Source: Panicum virgatum (Eukaryota > Streptophyta > Magnoliopsida > Poales > Poaceae). Taken from it: a stretch of 64,000 bases of DNA. Every line of letters begins with the position of its first letter. Positions within the stretch are counted from its first letter, which is position 1. A program made the position numbers and the translations under genes. The notes under the pieces are model-generated. The model worked only from the letters and a program-made list of their open reading frames with translations. It made no database searches and had not been told where the DNA came from. Positions 57,501 through 64,000 of the stretch are shown in pieces. The stretch lies in the NCBI RefSeq assembly GCF_016808335.1, contig NC_053144.1, forward strand, positions 55,010,195-55,074,194, read 5' to 3'.

Positions 57501-60500
57501 TACTGGAAGAAATTCGATGAGAAGTATCATTTCTCTTGTCAGTTTACTGCTGATATAATCTCTATGAACAATGCTGATTTTATCATCACCAGCACATACC
57601 AAGAAATTGCTGGAAGGTTTTCTTCTCTTTCCTGTTGGTCGTTGTAATCATTTTTGTGACTACATTCACCAATTAATTTGATCGCACAAAGAAGCATACT
57701 GAATCACGCACACATGCAATTAATATACTATTTTTTGAGACGAGCTAATATACTAGGGAAAATTCGATTCATGCCACCACAACTCCGTGAAATTGGGTTT
57801 CAGGTTCAAAATCATGCCACTCAATGGCATGGATTTCAACATGAAATCCAACTTCAAGAAGTTGTAGTGGCATGGAATACTAATATTAAGATGCTATATT
57901 GGTCCTAACCGGTCCCAAGCCCGGATAAAGGAGGAGGGTTGCGTTAGATTTTGGCAAACCAGCATAAAAATAACCACTCTAATGGATTTGAAACCCACAA
58001 GAAACTCGTTGGGGCGTAACCCTCTTAGCGACGCGCTACATCGGAACCCGGGTGTGGTGATAAATGGGCAAGGGCCGGGTCGCCATCCCCCCAAGGGCGC
58101 GTCGTATCATGACCTGGGTACGATGATAAGTGAGCAAGGGTCGGGTCGGGTCGTCACCTGAATGGCGTGCTACATCTACGCCCGGGTGTAGTGAAAAATG
58201 AGCAAGGGTCTTCGCACTTCCCTCGACGGGTGCGAAGGGTAAGGAAGCTAGCTGAGCCAATTAGGATTCGTATAGGTAGCTGGAACGTAGGGTCCCTAAC
58301 GGGTAAGTTGCGAAAGCTAGTTGATGTAGCAATTAGGAGGCGTGTAAATATTCTATGCGTTCAGGAGACTAAATGGAAGGGCCAGAAGGCGAAGGAGGTT
58401 GAGGATACTGGCTTCAAACTTTGGTACACGGGAGCAACTCCGGGTAGAAATGGTGTAGGCATCTTGATTGATAGGAGCCTTAAGGATGGAGTCGTAGAGG
58501 TTAGAAGGCAAGGCGACCGGATTATCCTAATCCGGTTGGTAGTTGGAGATTTGGTTTTGAATGTGATCAGTGCCTATGCCCCTCAGGTAGGCCTTAGTGA
58601 GAGCACCAAGATGCAGTTCTGGGAAGATCTAGATAGCATGGTTAGCACCGTGCCTACCAGCGAGAAACTCTTCATAGGAAATCTCAACGGCCATGTGGGT
58701 GCGACTAATGTAGGGTTCGAGCGAGTGCACGGGGGTTTTGGGTATGGTAGCAGGAGTCAAGAGGGGGAGGATGTGTTGAACTTCGCGTTAGCCTACGACT
58801 TGTTGATAGCGAATACCGTGTTTAAGAAGAGGGAATCCCATCTTGTGACGTTTCGTAGTGGACAACACTCGAGCCAGATCGACTTTATCCTTGCTAGGAG
58901 GGAGGATAGACGTGATTGCTTAGATTGTAAGGTGATACCTGGGGAGTGTGTTGTCACTCAACACAAGCTTGTGGTGGCGGACTTTCGTCTTCGGATACGT
59001 GTCCACCGGGACAAACGTGCTAAGATTGCGAGAACAAAGTGGTGGAAGCTTAGAGGGGAAGCGGCACAAGCGTTTAAAGAAATGATGCTAGGTGAGGGGC
59101 CTTGGGAAGAAGGAGAAGACGCAGATGACATGTGGCTAAAGATGGCAACATGTGTTCGGAAGGTGGCCTCGGAGGTGTTTGGCGTGAGTAGGGGAGGCAA
59201 ACAGGAGGGGAAAGACACCTGGTGGTGGAATGACGAGGTGCAAAGGGCTATTAAGGAGAAGAAGGAGTGTTTCAAACGTCTCCACCTTGACAAGAGTGCA
59301 GTCAACATCGAGGGCTATAAATTAGCGAAGAGGGTTGCAAAGCGAGCTGTGGATGTAGCAAAGGGTAAGGCATATGATGACCTGTATCAGCGGCTAGGCA
59401 CGAAAGAAGGGGAGAATGACATTTATATGATGGTTAGGATCCGCGAGCGGAAGACAAGAGACATCAACCAAATCAAATGCATTAAGGATGTGACAGATCG
59501 ACTGCTAGTGAAGGATGAGGAGATCATGGATAGATGGAGAGAGTACTTCGACAAGTTATTTAATGGGGAGAGTGAGGGCCCTACCCTTGAGTTAGATGAC
59601 TCTTTTGACGATACTAACAGATGTTTTGTGAGGAGAATTTAGGAGGTAGAGATCAGGAAGGCTTTGAAGAGGATGAAGGGAGGTAAATCGATGGGCCCTG
59701 ATGGTATCCCCATTGAGGCGTGGAGATGCCTAGGAGATAGAGCAATAGTATGGTTAACTAAGCTTTTTAATCTCATTTTTCGGTCAAACAAGATGCCGGA
59801 AGAATGGAGGAGAAGTATATTAGTACCTATCTTTAAAAACAAGGGTGATGTTCAAAGTTGTACTAACTACCGTGGGATTAAGCTGATGAGCCATACGATG
59901 AAGCTTTGGGAGAGGGTTATCGAGCATCGACTAAGAAGAGTGACAAGTGTGACCCAAAACCAATTTGGGTTCATGCCTGGAAGGTCAACCATGAAGGCGA
60001 TTTTCTTAATACGACAATTGATGGAGAGATATAGGGAACAGAAGAAGGACTTGCACATGGTCTTCATTGACCTTGAGAAGGCATATGACAAAGTACCAAG
60101 AAATGTCATGGGGTGGGCCTTGGAGAAGCACAAAGTCCCAACTAAGTACATTACCCTCATTAAGGATATGTACAAGGATGCAACGACGTTTGTCCGGACA
60201 TGTGATGGCAACACCACTGACTTTCCTATTAACATAGGCCTACACCAGGGGTCAGCATTGAGCCCTTATTTATTTGTTTTAGTGATGGATGAGGTCACAA
60301 GGGATATACAAGGTGAGATCCCTTGGTGTATGCTCTTTGCTGATGATGTGGTGCTAGTTGACGAGAGTAGGGCAGGGGTTAATAGGAAGTTAGAGCTGTG
60401 GAGACGCACGTTAGAGTCGAAAGGGTTCAGACTTAGTAGGACCAAGACCGAGTACATGATGTGCGATTTCAGCGCGACTAGGCATGAGGGGGGAGACGTT

Positions 60501-62920
60501 AGTCTAGATGGACAAGTGGTGGTCCAGAAGGATACTTTTCGGTATTTAGGATCGGTGCTACAAAAGGATGGCGACATTGATGAAGATGTTAGGCATAGAA
60601 TTTCAGCTGGCTGGTTGAAATGGCGGTAAGCTTCTGACATCCTTTGTGACAAGAGGGTGCCACAAAAGCTAAAAGACAAATTTTATAGGACAGCAATTCG
60701 TCCGGCGATGCTATACGGTGCTGAATGTTGGCCTACAAAAAGGCGACATGTCCAGCAACTGAGATGCGGATGTTGCGGTGGTTTTGCGGGCACACAAGGA
60801 GGGATAGAGTCCGGAATGAAGTTATTCGGGATAGGGTCGGAGTGGCACCAATTGAGGAGAAACTTACCCAGCATCGGCTGAGATGGTTTGGACATGTCCA
60901 ACGAAGGCCTCCTGAGGCGCCGGTGCGTAATGGGGTTCTTGAGCGGGTCGACAATGTAAAGAGGGGTAGATGTAGACCTAAACTGACGTGTGATGAGTCG
61001 GTTAAGAGAGACCTTAAGGATTGGAATATCCCTAAAGAGATAGCTTTGGATAGGAGCGCTTGGAGACTAGCTATCAATGTGCCTGAACCTTGAACTTATT
61101 TCTTTCGGGTTTCATCTCTAGCCTACCCCAACTTGCTTGGGAAAAAAGACTATGTTGTTGTTGTTGTTGTTGTATATATTGGTCCTAACCAGGGTAGGAT
61201 GTGCAAATATACAATAAAAGATTTTCATGAATTAATCTTGCATGGGTTCTGATTACGTATGGATACTAGCTATCATTCATTTGCTGGAAGATGCTCATAC
61301 TTATTTAATTGTTTCTTTCTCTTTCTCAGCAAAAACACTGTTGGACAGTATGAGAGCCACACGGCTTTCACTCTTCCTGGTTTGTACCGTGTTGTCCATG
61401 GGATTGATGTCTTTGATCCAAAGTTCAATATAGTCTCTCCTGGAGCGGACATGTCCATATATTTTCCATACACAGAGAAGGCCAAGCGGCTCACTTCTCT
61501 TCATGGTTCAATCGAAAGTTTGATTTATGATCCAGAGCAAAATGATGAACACATGTGAGTACTTTACGCTACCTTGGTCCTTATTTGAGGTTCTTTAATT
61601 AAGGAGTTGATGTGGATGTCTTTTACAATACTCTTCTAATTTGGTCTCTGAAGTCATTGCTGATGATGGTTACTGCTTCGCTTGGGTTGTTTTTTTTATT
61701 ATTTTGTGTGATAATGTATTTGACAAGATTTTTATTTGGTGGGATTGCAGATATAGTCTCATGTCACTCTTTGATCGTTTCTTACGGTGACAATTGTTCC
61801 TCTAATTTGCAGTGGGCATCTGGATGACCGATCAAAACCCATCCTCTTCTCCATGGCAAGACTTGACAGGGTGAAGAACATAACAGGGCTGGTTGAAGCT
61901 TATGCTAAATGCTCTAAGCTGAGAGAGCTGGTAAACCTTGTTGTCGTTGCTGGGTATAATGATGTAAAGAAGTCCAAGGACAGAGAAGAGATCGCCGAGA
62001 TAGAGAAGATGCACGATCTTATTAAAACCTACAACTTGTTCGGGCAGTTCCGTTGGATCTCTGCTCAGACAAATAGGGTCCGCAATGGTGAGCTCTATCG
62101 CTACATAGCTGATACTCATGGTGCCTTTGTACAGGTAGGCTCTGAATTTTACAACTTGGTGGTTTTTACAACTTGGTGGTTATATAGACGACATAAGGAT
62201 GGTCCAAATGCTTACATGCTGACTTGAAACATGTCATACTAACTGCAGCCAGCCTTTTACGAAGCATTTGGTCTCACTGTTGTGGAGGCAATGACCTGTG
62301 GGCTTCCTACTTTCGCGACACTCCATGGAGGGCCAGCTGAGATTATTGAGCATGGCATCTCAGGCTTCCACATTGACCCATACCATCCTGATCAGGCTGC
62401 TAAGCTGATAGCTGAGTTCTTCGAACGGTGCAAGCAAGACCCCAACCACTGGGTGAAAGTATCTGAAGCAGGACTTCAGCGCATATACGAAAAGTCAGTT
62501 CTGCCAATCCGGTTTGGTCAGCATGAGTGTATGCCTTCCTTTTCACATGGTCTCTTTTGTCTGATGTTTGTTTTCGTTCGGGCGTGTACTAGGTACACAT
62601 GGAAGATTTACTCTGAGCGGCTGATGACATTGGCTGGGGTCTACGGTTTCTGGAAGTACGTGTCGAAGCTCGAGAGGCGGGAGACAAGGCGCTACCTTGA
62701 GATGTTCTACATATTGAAGTTCCGCGAGCTGGTATGCTCTGTTCCCAACTCTGTTTGCTCACAATATATAAGATGAAATTGTGTTGCAAGATGTTAGAAA
62801 TGACATGCCGTTCCAACAAGATTAGATTCAGTAGAAATATTTAAAACAGGGCACATTGGTTTCTGCTTTCCCTGCGTGCAGGTGAAGACGGTGCCGCTTG
62901 CAGTTGACCAGCCACAGTAA
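53881..62920 (+). CDS. SUS4: Sucrose synthase, 15 coding exons, 809 aa
   Basis: Exons: 53881-53978, 54089-54215, 54326-54477, 55127-55319, 55415-55533, 55960-56176, 56277-56372, 56584-56757, 57261-57377, 57450-57616, 61330-61554, 61813-62134, 62249-62493, 62593-62731, 62882-62920. Phases close to 2430 bp. The enzyme reversibly makes UDP-glucose and fructose from sucrose and UDP in the cytosol, feeding starch and wall synthesis. Seen: an N-terminal [18 protein letters not shown] regulatory segment with a Ser in the usual phosphosite region; the sucrose synthase domain ([18 protein letters not shown], about 280); and the GT-B glycosyltransferase domain with [12 protein letters not shown] and [20 protein letters not shown]. 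The length fits the family (about 805-816). Intron 8 uses a GC donor (GAG/GCGAGT). Intron 10 is 3.7 kb because of a LINE. The N-terminus fits the rice SUS3/SUS4 group; the exact orthologue is inference. Confidence 0.96.
54490..54515 (+). repeat. 26-base poly(C) tract in sucrose synthase intron 3
   Basis: It begins 12 bases after the GTATGT donor. ORFs through it are artefacts. Confidence 0.95.
57771..57873. mobile_element. Short foldback MITE in sucrose synthase intron 10
   Basis: ATGCCACCACAACTCCGTGAAAT at the left end and the inverse of ATGCCACTACAACTTCTTGAAG at the right end form an imperfect hairpin of about 100 bp. It stands about 40 bases upstream of the LINE. Confidence 0.65.
57911..61174 (+). 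mobile_element. Full-length RTE-type LINE in sucrose synthase intron 10
   Basis: Flanked by a perfect 16-bp target duplication, TATATTGGTCCTAACC, at 57895-57910 and 61175-61190. It starts GGTCCCAAGCCCGG, has one long coding region with endonuclease then reverse transcriptase, and ends in (TTG)n at about 61151-61172 rather than poly(A), as RTE-clade elements do. Inserted in the same orientation as the host gene, about 290 bases after exon 10 and about 155 before exon 11. The splice sites of the host intron are intact. Confidence 0.95.
58167..61093 (+). pseudogene. LINE ORF: APE-like endonuclease plus reverse transcriptase, inactivated
   Basis: Endonuclease motifs: [29 protein letters not shown] and the [10 protein letters not shown] block. 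The usual GGDLNGH is here IGNLNGH (about 58672-58695), so the conserved Asp is missing. Reverse transcriptase motifs: [55 protein letters not shown] and the catalytic FADD (near 60340). In-frame stops occur at 59640-59642 (TAG) and 60627-60629 (TAA), both at positions that are Gln in related elements, and a frameshift near 60763 precedes the C-terminal [12 protein letters not shown] block. Dead in cis. Confidence 0.93.
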
Positions 62921-64000
62921 CTGCTCCTGCCCCTTCGTAGCTTGCTCGGCTGCTACTATGTAGTACTACAAAACTGTACCTTCTCGGAGGGATGGGCATG
63001 CAGTGATTGAGGTGCGGCGGATGATAGCTAATAAAGTGACATTTGTGCGCCCGCCTGTCTTGTGCAGTTGTGCTGGATCTGGTTCCTCCGTGACTTGTTG
63101 AACATCTTGGGTTATGTACATATTTGATACTTCTGTAGCGTCAGGCTGCAGGTGTCTATGCTGTTTGTGGTCGGTACTCGGTACTGTCTGTAGCGCTACT
63201 GTAATACTATCAAGCTGTTGGCTGCAATTTCTTTGCAAGGCAGGCAGGCACTGGTGAAGTGCTGATAAATACAGCTTACTACGTTGACGGTAAAGAGAAC
63301 ATGTTCTTGGCAGGTTCGATTACACCTGCTCATCACTTCATGAGTTTGCTACCTCTGCTTCGGACATCCTAGAGTTTTCTTGGATTTCTACCTCTGATGC
63401 CTCCACTCGCAAAATGCATCTGTCCCATCCCTTGAAATCCTCGCCGCCAAAAAAGAAACGGGAACGAACCCATCAAAACATCGGAGCAAAACTTTTAACG
63501 GATCCATGCTGTTGGTACTTCTGCTGAAAAGATTTTATTTGCATTGTTTTCAGTTGACCCAGTGTACGAAAGCCATGTCAATGGAGGGCAGCAGGCTAGC
63601 AGCTACTGATTTGCATGCCTTCTTGTCCAGTATAATGAGATTGTCATCGCCTGCCTCTTGGCACCGGAGTTTATATCAGCGAAGCGCATACGACTCAAAT
63701 CCATCCAATGATCCAAATAGAATAGAGAATTGGGACCTGATCCCCTGCCTTACTTTTGAAAAATGTCCGGTGCACATTAAGCATATCAGTGTCCATTCCT
63801 AGGCGGGTTTAGGTGGTGCTATCGCCGGATGTTTACGCGGCAAATCGGCAATCCCATGGGAGCACAGCCCACAAGATTCAAAAACAGAAAACAAGAAAGC
63901 AACTTCACGCTCTGCAAATGTGACGTTCACACAACCGAAAACCTTCCATTGGCGACGTCTCACGAAGACGTACAAACGCAAGTCCAGTTCGCCACACGGC
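62921..64000 (+). other. Sucrose synthase 3' region and downstream flank
   Basis: Contains the likely 3' untranslated region with an AATAAA at 63030-63035. Beyond about 63300 there are only short ORFs on both strands with no recognisable domain. Confidence 0.6.
63030..63035 (+). terminator. Putative polyadenylation signal of sucrose synthase
   Basis: AATAAA 110 bases after the stop codon, followed by T/G-rich sequence. Plant signals are loose, so the cleavage site is uncertain. Confidence 0.45.

Noticed and set aside
57771..57873. Part of the LINE
   Set aside because: The LINE target duplication starts at 57895, so this hairpin is a separate foldback in the host intron.
63799..63981. Minus-strand ORF at the window edge
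   Set aside because: 60 codons, no motif, no supporting context.

Overview
This is nuclear plant DNA, almost certainly from a grass. The evidence is large intron-rich genes with GT-AG splice sites, GC-rich first exons, grass MITE families, a SIRE/Maximus-type Ty1/copia element, an RTE-type LINE, and a sucrose synthase and a RelA/SpoT homologue whose exons read as the grass proteins. I cannot name the species from sequence alone.

Layout. (1) 1-15825 is most of a very large LTR retrotransposon. It has a partial left LTR, a tRNA-iMet primer site, decayed gag and pol, a third large decayed ORF after RNase H (env-like position), a polypurine tract and a complete 1683-bp right LTR. A 3474-bp solo LTR of another family sits inside its reverse transcriptase with a 5-bp target duplication. 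(2) 16615-17478 (minus) is a proline-rich ORF with repeated SPDY/SPEYTP motifs. (3) 18684-28353 (minus) is a complete 24-exon RSH1 gene (plastid ppGpp metabolism, 885 aa). (4) 33121-34763 (minus) is a two-exon TPR protein with DPF-type adaptor motifs. (5) 35050-36209 is a non-autonomous Mutator-like element with a 9-bp target duplication. (6) 38.6-46.6 kb is a repeat-rich zone full of CCGGTGA / CACCGGT motifs. It carries three gene remnants: a GRF/TM-like fragment, an unknown three-exon gene with one nonsense codon, and an F-box pseudogene. (7) 46905-49145 (minus) is a FAR1-related/MULE transposase-like gene with two in-frame stops. (8) 50.0-53.4 kb holds a cluster of MITEs. (9) 53881-62920 (plus) is a complete 15-exon sucrose synthase gene (809 aa). 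Its intron 10 is swollen by a full-length but dead RTE-type LINE with a 16-bp target duplication.

RSH1, the TPR gene and sucrose synthase are the conserved host genes. Every splice junction in them was placed by reading phase and exon length, and the frames close exactly. From memory, rice has RSH1 and SUS4 close together on chromosome 3, so the window probably covers a conserved grass block expanded by transposons; this is unverified. Most of the remaining sequence is mobile-element DNA or its debris. I found no tRNA or rRNA genes and no CRISPR arrays.

The least explained parts are the CCGGT-type motif arrays, which appear in the copia LTR, inside the same element ahead of its third ORF, and in the 40-46 kb zone; and the three-exon gene at 42.4-43.4 kb.
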